From: Inquilinus sp.
GTDB lineage: Bacteria; Pseudomonadota; Alphaproteobacteria; DSM-16000; Inquilinaceae
DNA length: 6,076 nt
Direction: 5' to 3'
NCBI GenBank assembly: GCA_013003675.1
Contig: JABDIP010000010.1
Span: 1 to 6,076 of the forward strand
The notes beneath the pieces were generated by a model, which did not search any database, was not told where the DNA came from, and saw nothing but the letters and a program-made list of their open reading frames with translations. This document shows positions 1-6,047 of this stretch, one piece after another (within the stretch, counting starts at the first letter, position 1; every line of letters begins with the position of its first letter). The translations under genes and the position numbers were made by a program.

Positions 1-916
1 CCACCGTCTGCCACTCGTCATCGGGGATGGTGGTCAACTGCATCTTGGTGCCGTTGACGCGCAGGCTGGCTTCGCCGCCCCAGTACCACCATTGGCGGTA
101 ATAGTGCGACTGGTCCATGCAGACCCGCAGCAACTCCTGCAAATCTTCCGGCAGTTCGTTCCAGCGGTCCATATTGGCGAAGAACGATCCGGCCCAGGCG
201 CCGGAGATGTTGTTGGTCAGGAAGTAGTCGGTCACGTCGGCCCAGCCGACCGTGTAATCCTCGGTGATGCCCGACCAGGCGATGCCGTCGAGCTCACCGG
301 TCTGGACCGCGACCTCGATATCTTCCCAGGGCAGGGTCACCGGCACAACGCCGAATTGGGACAGGAAGCGCCCGGCGGTCGGGAAGGTGAAGACGCGCTT
401 CCCCCTCAGATCGGACAGGCTGCGGATCGGATCCTTGGTGGCGAAATGGCACGGGTCCCAGGCGCCGGCCGAGATGTGCTTGACGCCGACGCGGGAATAC
501 TCGGCATCCCAGATCTCGTTGAGGCCGTACTGGTTGAACAGCACCGGCACATCGAGGGAATAGCGCGACGCGAACGGGAAGTAGCCGCCGAAGACCGTCA
601 CCTCGGTCGGCGAGGCCATCGAATCGTCGTCGGACTGCACCGCATCGATGGTGCCGCGCTGCATGGCGCGGAACAGCTCGCCGGTCGGTACCAGTTGGTC
701 GGCGAAGAACAGTTCGATCTCCATCCGGTCGCCGGCGATCTTGTTGAAGCTGTCGATGGCCGGCTTGATCACGTGCTCGGCCAGCGCCGGGCCGGCATAG
801 GTCTGCAGCCGCCACCTGATCTTGGACTGGGCGATCGCCGGCGCGGCGATGGCGCCGGCGGCCGCGGCCGGCGCGGCAGCCGCGGCGGTCTTGATAAACG
901 TGCGACGTGTGGTCAT
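1..916 (-). CDS. TRAP transporter solute-binding protein, DctP/TakP-like (3' end missing)
   Basis: Periplasmic receptor of a TRAP transporter; it should bind an organic solute and deliver it to the DctQM pair encoded just upstream. The ATG at 916 is preceded by GAGAGG seven bases away. Residues 1-30 form a twin-arginine signal: TRRTFIK at 3-9, an alanine-rich core, and a likely cleavage after the AIA at 27-29. The mature part starts with KIRWRLQTY (32-40). The core family segment is seen at 170-216: LRGKRVFTFPTAGRFL, then GVVPVTLPWEDIEVAVQTG and ELDGIAWSG. These resemble the TakP / mannitol-chloroaromatic branch of DctP proteins. The usual carboxylate-binding arginine aligns by eye, without gaps, with Phe176. 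305 codons are visible; the family is usually about 340-370 residues, so the C-terminus lies beyond the left edge. The family call is firm; the ligand is unknown. Confidence 0.93.
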   Translation of the reverse strand, partial: MTTRRTFIKTAAAAAPAAAAGAIAAPAIAQSKIRWRLQTYAGPALAEHVIKPAIDSFNKIAGDRMEIELFFADQLVPTGELFRAMQRGTIDAVQSDDDSMASPTEVTVFGGYFPFASRYSLDVPVLFNQYGLNEIWDAEYSRVGVKHISAGAWDPCHFATKDPIRSLSDLRGKRVFTFPTAGRFLSQFGVVPVTLPWEDIEVAVQTGELDGIAWSGITEDYTVGWADVTDYFLTNNISGAWAGSFFANMDRWNELPEDLQELLRVCMDQSHYYRQWWYWGGEASLRVNGTKMQLTTIPDDEWQTV

Positions 917-986
917 CGTGTTACCTCTCCGTTCCAGTGTCGATGTCGTTTCTTGGTTGGCCCCATGGGCTGGGGTCTCTTCGTTG
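917..986 (-). other. dctM-dctP intergenic gap with ribosome-binding site
   Basis: The 70 bases between the large permease stop and the binding protein start hold the GAGAGG ribosome-binding site next to the 916 start. They also hold a weak hairpin at 961-975 (five-base arms CCCCA/TGGGG, five-base loop) with no following T-run. A hairpin between membrane subunits and the binding protein could stabilise or partly attenuate the transcript, but this one is too short to call functional. The three genes most likely share one transcript. Confidence 0.35.
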
Positions 987-2312
987 TCAGTTGTTGTAGA
1001 TGGTCTCCGGCAGCCACAGCGCGATGTCGGGAACGACCATAATGACTGTCAGCGCGACGATCATCACCAACACGAACGGGACGATCGACCGGTAGATGTC
1101 GCCGACGCCGATTTCCGGCGGCGCCATGGCCCTCATCAGGAACAGGTTATAGCCGAAGGGCGGGGTCATGTAGGCGATCTGCGTGGTGATCGTGTAGAGC
1201 ACGCCGTACCAGATCAGGTCGAAGCCCAACGCGCCGACCAGCGGCACGTACAGCGGCGCGACGATCACCAGCATGGCGGTGTCGTCGAGGAACGTGCCCA
1301 TCAGGATGAAGCTGAGCTGCATCAGGATCAGGATTATCCACGGATCGAGGCCGAGGCGCTCGGTGAAGACGCTCTCGATTGCCTTGACCGCGCCCAGCCC
1401 GTCGAACACGGCGCCGAAGGCCAGCGCGGCCAGGATGATCCACATGAACATGCAGGATATCGCAAGCGTCTGGCGCACCGATGTCTCGAACACCGCGCGT
1501 GTCATGCGGCCCTTGATCACGGCTGCCGCAAACGCCGCCAGCGCGCCGATGGCCGAACTCTCGACCAGCGATGTCCAGCCGTTCACGAAGGGCACCATCA
1601 TCGCCGCGAAGATGAACAACGGCAGCAGCCCGGCGCGAAGCAGGCGCAGCCTCTCGGCACGGCCGACATCGCGCTCGGCGGCGGGCAGCGCCGGGCCGAG
1701 GGCGGGGTTCACGCTGCAGCGGATGACGATATAGACGACGAACATCGCCGCCATCATCAGCCCCGGTATCACCCCGGCCAGCCAGAGCTGTCCGACCGGC
1801 TGACGCGCGATCATGGCGTAGAGCACGAGCACCACCGAGGGCGGCACGAGGATTCCCAGCGACGACCCGGCCTGGATGACCCCGGTGACCATCCGCTTGT
1901 CGTAGCCCCGTTTCAGCAGCTCGGGCAGGGCGATGGTGGCGCCGATGGCCATGCCGGCGACCGACAACCCGTTCATCGCCGAGATCAGCACCATCAGCCC
2001 GATCGTGCCGACGGCGAGACCGCCGCTTAGGCCGCCCATCCAGACGTGGAACATCCGGTAGAGATCGTCGGCGATCCTCGATTCCGACAGCACGTAGCCC
2101 ATGAAGATGAACATCGGCAGGGTCAGCAGCGGATACCATTTCATCAGCTTCATGGCCGACGAGAAGGCGAGGTCGAAGCCGCCCCGGTCGCCCCACAGCA
2201 CCAGGGCCGCGACCACCGCCACAAAGCCTATGGCGCCGAACACCCGCTGCCCGGTCAGCAGCATCAGCATCATCGTCGAGAACATGAGCAGGGCGATCAG
2301 CTCGTAGGACAT
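987..2312 (-). CDS. TRAP transporter large permease subunit, DctM family
   Basis: Transport subunit of the TRAP system, an inner-membrane protein that carries the solute using an ion gradient. The protein is 441 residues, normal for the family, and hydrophobic throughout with roughly 11-12 membrane segments. Family motifs visible: LLTLPMFIFMGYVL (62-75), AGSSLGILVPPSVVLVLY (148-165), ESSAIGALAA (251-260), GTFLDDTAMLVIVAPLYVP (339-357) and YMTPPFGYNLFLM (381-393). The ATG at 2312-2310 was chosen because it shares one base with the dctQ stop (TGATG) and gives the typical N-terminus MSYELIALLMF. The in-frame extension further upstream lies inside dctQ. There is no strong ribosome-binding site, so translation is probably coupled to dctQ. 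The overall style suggests the mannitol/chloroaromatic (FcbT3-like) branch; substrate unknown. Confidence 0.95.
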   Translation of the reverse strand: MSYELIALLMFSTMMLMLLTGQRVFGAIGFVAVVAALVLWGDRGGFDLAFSSAMKLMKWYPLLTLPMFIFMGYVLSESRIADDLYRMFHVWMGGLSGGLAVGTIGLMVLISAMNGLSVAGMAIGATIALPELLKRGYDKRMVTGVIQAGSSLGILVPPSVVLVLYAMIARQPVGQLWLAGVIPGLMMAAMFVVYIVIRCSVNPALGPALPAAERDVGRAERLRLLRAGLLPLFIFAAMMVPFVNGWTSLVESSAIGALAAFAAAVIKGRMTRAVFETSVRQTLAISCMFMWIILAALAFGAVFDGLGAVKAIESVFTERLGLDPWIILILMQLSFILMGTFLDDTAMLVIVAPLYVPLVGALGFDLIWYGVLYTITTQIAYMTPPFGYNLFLMRAMAPPEIGVGDIYRSIVPFVLVMIVALTVIMVVPDIALWLPETIYNN

Positions 2313-2818
2313 CAGATCTGTTCGCCGCGGATGCGCAGGATGTCCTTGAACAATTCCGAAACGGATTGCAGCAGCATCAGGAAGATGCCGACGCACATGA
2401 TCACCTTGATCGGCCACAGATAGGGGCGCCAGGCGGTCGGGCTGCGCTCGCCGCCGTATTTGAAGGCATAGATCGTGCTGTCGATGCCGCCCCACAGCAG
2501 GACGCCGAGATAGAAGATCAGGAACAGGACGGTGATGGCGTCGGTCCATGCCTTGCGGCGGTTCGACCAGGTGCCATAGAGCAGATCCATGCGCACGTTG
2601 GAGCCGAGCTGAATGGAATAGGGGCCGCCCAGGATGTAATAGGCAACCATCGCGAACTGCGCGATCTCGAGCGTCCACAAAGACGGGACGAAGAAGGTCT
2701 TGGAGATCGACGACCAGAGCAGCACGCCCATCATCGCGAAGATGCCGTACATCACGACCCGCCCGATCAGGCGGTTAATGCGATCGACAATGGCGATGAA
2801 TCCCCTCGCGGCGCGCAC
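2312..2818 (-). CDS. TRAP transporter small permease subunit, DctQ family
   Basis: Small integral membrane subunit that pairs with DctM. From the chosen GTG start it has 168 residues and four predicted membrane helices at about 19-37, 49-67, 93-113 and 136-155. The family core is WTLEIAQFAMVAYYILGGPYSIQLGSNVRMDLLYG, split here as WTLEIAQF (48-55), YYILGGPYSIQLG (60-72) and NVRMDLLYG (74-82). The start is uncertain. No ATG lies between the non-homologous upstream sequence and IVDRINRLIG (10-19), which normally precedes helix 1. The GTG at 2818-2816 is the closest reasonable start, with G-rich sequence directly upstream and AGGGAG slightly too far away. A rarer start nearer GFIAIVD, after GAGGGGA, is possible. 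First gene of the operon, overlapping dctM by one base. Confidence 0.88.
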   Translation of the reverse strand: MRAARGFIAIVDRINRLIGRVVMYGIFAMMGVLLWSSISKTFFVPSLWTLEIAQFAMVAYYILGGPYSIQLGSNVRMDLLYGTWSNRRKAWTDAITVLFLIFYLGVLLWGGIDSTIYAFKYGGERSPTAWRPYLWPIKVIMCVGIFLMLLQSVSELFKDILRIRGEQI

Positions 2819-2889
2819 CCCCCGTACTTGCTCCCTGATGCCGGTCGTTCGTTGACGCCGCTTGCCGCAGCTTCGATCCCGCGGCAGCC

Positions 2890-2919
2890 ATTGCACACCG
2901 AACAAAGGAGGTCGGTCAA
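2890..2919 (-). promoter_or_regulatory. Candidate promoter of the TRAP operon
   Basis: Read on the minus strand, TTGACC (2919-2914) is a five-of-six match to the -35 consensus. It is followed after 18 bases by TGCAAT (2895-2890), a four-of-six match to -10. Transcription would start near 2883, leaving a leader of about 65 bases before the dctQ GTG at 2818. This is pattern matching only; no operator was recognised. Confidence 0.38.
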
Positions 2920-3041
2920 CTCCGCTGCGATGCACGTGCCATCAACGAATTGTTCGCCGCGCATTGTGCCGAGAACTTCCAGGCGATTGAATGGAGGGGC
3001 AACCCATGGTTCGGGTTCCGATGCAGTATCGGGAGGGCGGT

Positions 3042-3139
3042 ATGGATCAATCGGCTCGATCTGGCCGGCAGGTGTGGCTGAAATCCGAGGATTGTTCGTT
3101 GGACGATCTGCGGGTCCTGACGGAGGTCGAGACCGCGCC
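3042..3139 (+). pseudogene. Orphan N-terminal gene fragment, unidentified
   Basis: A good ribosome-binding site (GGGAGG, 3031-3036) sits five bases before the ATG at 3042. The next 30 or so codons read like a real protein start: MDQSARSGRQVWLKSEDC and then SLDDLRVLTEVETAP. In this frame the sequence then turns into Arg/Ser/Pro-rich nonsense, exactly where another frame begins to match LivF. The protein-like stretch vaguely recalls the N-termini of some phytanoyl-CoA dioxygenase-like proteins, but that is a weak memory match and not a call. Most likely the 5' stub of a gene cut by a deletion; a chance open frame is the alternative. Confidence 0.35.
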
Positions 3140-3262
3140 CGCATGGCGCTGGAGGTCGCCGATCGCGGCTTCGTCCTCGCCACCGGTCGCAACCGCTTCA
3201 CCGACACCGGCGCCGCCCTGCTCGCCAACCGCGAGGTGGCGGAGTCGTTCCTGGGCGGATAG
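3137..3262 (+). pseudogene. C-terminal remnant of branched-chain amino acid ABC transporter ATPase (LivF-like)
   Basis: In the frame ending at TAG 3260-3262, the last 41 codons read ARMALEVADRGFVLATGR followed by NRFTDTGAALLANREV and AESFLGG. This is the characteristic end of LivF-type ATPases, whose usual pattern is ...NA..ALE.ADRGYVLE.G.I...G....LL..P.V...YLGG. LivF is normally about 235 residues, with Walker A, signature (LSGGQ) and Walker B motifs. None of these appears upstream in this frame, where the sequence is not protein-like. The fragment is therefore a truncated relic. The codons look little decayed, which suggests a fairly recent deletion. The match is from memory of the family rather than a search. 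Confidence 0.65.
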
Positions 3263-3289
3263 GGGCGCCGCTCGCAGCCGACCACGATT

Positions 3290-3317
3290 CCAAGACATCC
3301 GGCCCAAGACATCCAGC
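3290..3317. repeat. 14-base tandem duplication
   Basis: Two adjacent 14-base units, ccaagacatccggc (3290-3303) and ccaagacatccagc (3304-3317), differ at one base. They lie just after the livF remnant in non-coding sequence. Probably a local slippage duplication; a paired protein-binding site cannot be excluded. Confidence 0.6.
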
Positions 3318-3341
3318 AGATTGCCGATCGGAGGCTCCGGC

Positions 3342-3360
3342 CCGGGCCACCTCGGCCCGG
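3342..3360. repeat. Perfect 7-base inverted repeat
   Basis: CCGGGCC (3342-3348) and GGCCCGG (3354-3360) are perfect complements around a five-base loop (acctc). It could form a stable GC hairpin about 80 bases past the livF remnant stop. No T-run follows on either strand, so it is not a standard intrinsic terminator. Confidence 0.5.
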
Positions 3361-3427
3361 TGCGCGGACGCCATCCCGGCAGACCGCCGCCTCCGCCGGC
3401 CGCGACATGAACTGTCGACGGACTTCC

Positions 3428-3480
3428 CGTTATCAAAGCTTAAATACTTTGCGGCGAAAGTTTGTCCAATTCGCCAAAAA
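3428..3480 (+). promoter_or_regulatory. AT-rich upstream region of the exported-protein gene
   Basis: This short stretch is clearly richer in A and T than its surroundings and lies 80-130 bases before the ATG at 3561, a natural place for a promoter. It includes cttaaatacttt and, at 3453-3475, an inverted repeat GGCGAA-N11-TTCGCC followed by five A. I could not find a clean -35/-10 pair, so the exact promoter is not assigned. The repeat might be an operator or a leader hairpin. Confidence 0.35.
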
Positions 3481-3560
3481 CGGGAGCCAGGGGTGGCGCT
3501 CGTACCCGTCCAGGTCGTGGGGGCCTTGCCGGATTGGCGTGGGGATTTGGGGGAGTCCGA

Positions 3561-5873
3561 ATGAACATGGACAGATTTCACGCTGCGCTGCTCACCGGCG
3601 GCGCAATTGCCATCAGCTTGGCCGCAAGCGCGGCCAGCGCCGAGCCGCAGCACTTCCAGCGGCTCGCCACCTATCCGGTATTTCTGAACCTGCCTGACGG
3701 CGTCGATCCGACGACAGCGACGACGGCTCAGGGCGTCGCGGCAAGTGGGGACGGAATGACGCTGCTCTATTCCGACCCGGCTCGCGGCGGCATCGGCTTC
3801 GTCGACATTGCCGATCCGGCCGATCCGGTCGGCGATGGATCACTGGATGTCGGCGGCAATCCGACCGAAATCGCCGTCGGCGGCGCCTACGCCTATGTCG
3901 GCGTCGACACGACCGGCGGACCGGCCGCGATGGCCGGCCACGTGGCGGTGATCGATGTCGACAGCCGGGTGATCGTCGGCAACTGCGCCGTGCTCGGCCA
4001 GCCGAACGGCGTCGCGATCAGCCCGGGCGGCGGTTTTCTCGCCGTCGCCGTCGACAACACGGTAACCGGCTCGGGCGGCTTGGCGCCGCTGGGCGCCGGC
4101 ACCGTCGCCATTTTCACCCTCAGCGCCGGCGGCACGCCGACGAATTGCGACGCCGCGGTTTCGGTGGATCTGTCGGGACTGGCCGGATTCGGCCCGGTCG
4201 AACCGGTGCCGGGGCGGATCGACATTAACGCCGACGACTACGCGGTCGTCACCCTGCAGCGCAACAACCACGTCGTGCTGATCGATCTGGCGGCGGCCGC
4301 CGTCGTCAGGCATTTCCCGGCCGGCACCGCCGACCTGGACGCGGTGGACACGGTCGCCGACGGCATCATCGCCGGAACCGGCAGCCTACGCGACGTGCGG
4401 CGCGAGCCGGACGGGGCCGGCTGGCTCGGGCGGCGGCTGATCGTCACCGCCAACGAGGGAATCGACGGCGGCGGGTCGCGCGGCTTCACGGTGTTCGATA
4501 CCCGCGGTCGCGCGCGCTTCGACAGCGGCGAGCTCATGGAGCATCTCGCCATGTCGATCGGTCACTATCTCGAGGAAAGTGCCGAGGCCGGCGGCGTCAC
4601 GCCGGAGAACGTGACCGTGGCCCGATATGGCGGCGATACCCTGATCTTCGTCAGTTCGGCGACCGGCAACTTCGTCGCCGCCTTCACCTTCGACGACAGG
4701 CTGAGAGATGCGCTGGAACGCGGCGCTCACGACGATGACGATTTCGACGATGACGATGGACGCCCCGTACGGTTCCGCCTCGGCGACACGCTGAGACTGG
4801 TCGATGTCCTGCCGACGGCCGTGGGGCCCGAAGGGATGCTGGCGATCCCGCAGCGCAACCTGTTCGTGGTCGCGACCGATGTCGATGACGAAGGGGAAGG
4901 AATCCGGTCGACGCTCAGCATCCATTCCCGCGACGCCCGGGAGCGCACCTACCCGGCGATCGTTTCGCGGCGCGAACGGTCGACCGGCGCGCCGATCGGC
5001 TGGGGTGCCCTGTCCGGGGCGGTCGCCGACCCGCATCGCCGGCACATCCTCTACGTGGTCAACGACAGCTTCTACGACGCGTCGCGGATCTACACCGTCA
5101 ACACCCGGCGGACTCCGGCACGGATCACCGGCTTTGTCGACTTGACGCTGGACGGCATTCTGAAGGGCTACGATTTGGAGGGGATCGCGGTGCATCCGGA
5201 CGGTGGGTTCTGGGTGGTGTCCGAGGGCCGGATCGAACGCGGCCGGCGCAACCTGCTGTTGCGGGTGGCGGCGGACGGCACCGTATTGGAGGAGATCGGC
5301 CTGCCGACGGCGTACGAGACGAACTTCTCGGTGCGTTTTGGCTTCGAGGGCGTGGCCGCCTGGGGCGACAAGGCCATCGTCGCCATCCAGCGCGAATGGG
5401 CGGACGACGCCGACGACGAGGTCAAGCTCGCAGTCTACGACCCGGCCACCGCCAGTTGGTCGTTCGTCCGCTATCCGAAGGATCCGCCGAGCTCGCCGCG
5501 CGGCGGCTGGGTAGGGTTGTCGGAGATTACGGCGATCGGCGGCGACCGCTTCCTGATCATCGAGCGCGACAACCAGCCGGGCATCTACGCCACCCGCAAG
5601 GTGGTCACGGAGATCTCGCTGGCCGGCGTCGAACCGGGACCGCTGGACGAGGTGATGCCGGAGCCGTCGACACTGCCGCTGGTCGAGAAGACCGTAATCG
5701 TCGATCTGCTGCCGCTGATGCGCGCGACCAACGGCTGGATCAGCGACAAGCCGGAGAGCCTGGCGGTCAGCGCCGACCGGCGGATGCTGGTGATCACCGA
5801 CAATGACGGCGTAGACGGCGCCGCGGGCGAGACGCTGCTGTTCGACCTCGGCAGCCTCGCCGATCTGATGTAG
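3561..5873 (+). CDS. Exported beta-propeller / phytase-like (esterase-like) protein
   Basis: A 770-residue secreted protein. The ATG at 3561 has GGGGGAG five bases upstream and begins a clear Sec signal peptide (1-27, MNMDRF..., ending ASA before EPQHF). An upstream in-frame TTG at 3462 would add non-protein-like sequence that hides the signal. Residues about 30-385 look like beta-propeller blades (GGNPTEIAV at 98-106, QPNGVAISPGG at 147-157). A linker at 391-399 is DDDDFDDDD. Residues about 400-770 fit the phytase-like/esterase-like domain (PF13449 type): YDLEGIAVHPDGGFWVVSEG (E540, E555), GFEGVA (594-599), GLSEI (652-656), ERDN (668-671), SDKPESLAV (728-736) and DNDGVDG (747-753). Only two cysteines exist, C142 and C196. 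Family members are annotated by similarity; actual phytase or esterase activity, and substrate, are unproven. It seems monocistronic. Confidence 0.88.
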   Translation: MNMDRFHAALLTGGAIAISLAASAASAEPQHFQRLATYPVFLNLPDGVDPTTATTAQGVAASGDGMTLLYSDPARGGIGFVDIADPADPVGDGSLDVGGNPTEIAVGGAYAYVGVDTTGGPAAMAGHVAVIDVDSRVIVGNCAVLGQPNGVAISPGGGFLAVAVDNTVTGSGGLAPLGAGTVAIFTLSAGGTPTNCDAAVSVDLSGLAGFGPVEPVPGRIDINADDYAVVTLQRNNHVVLIDLAAAAVVRHFPAGTADLDAVDTVADGIIAGTGSLRDVRREPDGAGWLGRRLIVTANEGIDGGGSRGFTVFDTRGRARFDSGELMEHLAMSIGHYLEESAEAGGVTPENVTVARYGGDTLIFVSSATGNFVAAFTFDDRLRDALERGAHDDDDFDDDDGRPVRFRLGDTLRLVDVLPTAVGPEGMLAIPQRNLFVVATDVDDEGEGIRSTLSIHSRDARERTYPAIVSRRERSTGAPIGWGALSGAVADPHRRHILYVVNDSFYDASRIYTVNTRRTPARITGFVDLTLDGILKGYDLEGIAVHPDGGFWVVSEGRIERGRRNLLLRVAADGTVLEEIGLPTAYETNFSVRFGFEGVAAWGDKAIVAIQREWADDADDEVKLAVYDPATASWSFVRYPKDPPSSPRGGWVGLSEITAIGGDRFLIIERDNQPGIYATRKVVTEISLAGVEPGPLDEVMPEPSTLPLVEKTVIVDLLPLMRATNGWISDKPESLAVSADRRMLVITDNDGVDGAAGETLLFDLGSLADLM

Positions 5874-5887
5874 GACCCGCCGGCCGG

Positions 5888-5905
5888 GCGCCGCTCATGC
5901 GGCGT
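5888..5905 (+). repeat. Hairpin just after the stop codon
   Basis: gcgccgc (5888-5894) pairs with gcggcgt (5899-5905) around loop tcat, seven pairs including one G-T wobble. It begins 15 bases after the stop at 5873. There is no T-run, so it may protect the 3' end or help the stronger terminator downstream. Confidence 0.4.
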
Positions 5906-5923
5906 CCGATCGCCTTTCGGGAA

Positions 5924-5949
5924 GGGTGCCGGCTGGCCGGCGCCCTTTT
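5924..5949 (+). terminator. Intrinsic terminator of the exported-protein gene
   Basis: gggtgccgg (5924-5932) pairs with ccggcgccc (5937-5945) over nine positions, one of them a wobble, around loop ctgg. TTTT follows at 5946-5949. The GC-rich stem, small loop and T-run, placed 50 bases after the stop codon, are what a Rho-independent terminator should look like on this strand. Confidence 0.8.
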
Positions 5950-6047
5950 CCGTTGCCCGGGCTGCGTCGGAATCCGTCCTTGCGCGCTGCCGGCCGCCAC
6001 GACGAATTCTCTTGGTGTCTCGGCCGGTTGATGGTGAAACCGGCGCA

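Larger units (their letters stand above)
2819..3560. other. Divergent intergenic region with gene relics
   Basis: This stretch separates the leftward TRAP operon from the rightward exported-protein gene. It contains the candidate TRAP promoter, the orphan N-terminal fragment, the livF remnant, a tandem duplication, an inverted repeat and an AT-rich upstream patch, each listed separately. All open frames spanning it have compositions typical of antisense or out-of-frame reading in GC-rich DNA, apart from the two protein-like fragments described. I see no tRNA, insertion sequence ends or riboswitch. Confidence 0.6.

Noticed and set aside
961..975. CCCCA/TGGGG hairpin as a terminator between dctM and dctP
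   Set aside because: Five-base arms and no T-run on the minus strand; too weak to terminate transcription.
92..1042. Long plus-strand open frame antisense to the binding-protein gene
   Set aside because: Its translation is rich in Arg, Gly, Ala and His without any family motif, and it lies opposite a clear DctP gene; a typical GC-rich shadow frame.
822..2030. 402-codon plus-strand open frame antisense to the large permease
   Set aside because: The translation is a run of His, Asp, Gln and Arg, as expected from the complement of membrane-protein codons; the minus strand carries all DctM motifs.
2904..2932. Perfect ribosome-binding-site-like AAAGGAGGT on the plus strand before the ATG at 2930
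   Set aside because: The gap to the ATG is 17 bases, too long, and the following codons do not look like protein. The motif falls in the spacer of the candidate minus-strand promoter.
2366..3136. Plus-strand open frame leading into the livF tail, possibly one large gene
   Set aside because: Upstream of about 3137 it is antisense to dctQ or intergenic and not protein-like; only the final 41 codons resemble a known protein.
3462..3560. Earlier TTG start for the exported protein, adding 33 residues
   Set aside because: The added residues are Gly/Arg-rich and would bury the clear signal peptide; the ATG at 3561 has a well-spaced ribosome-binding site.
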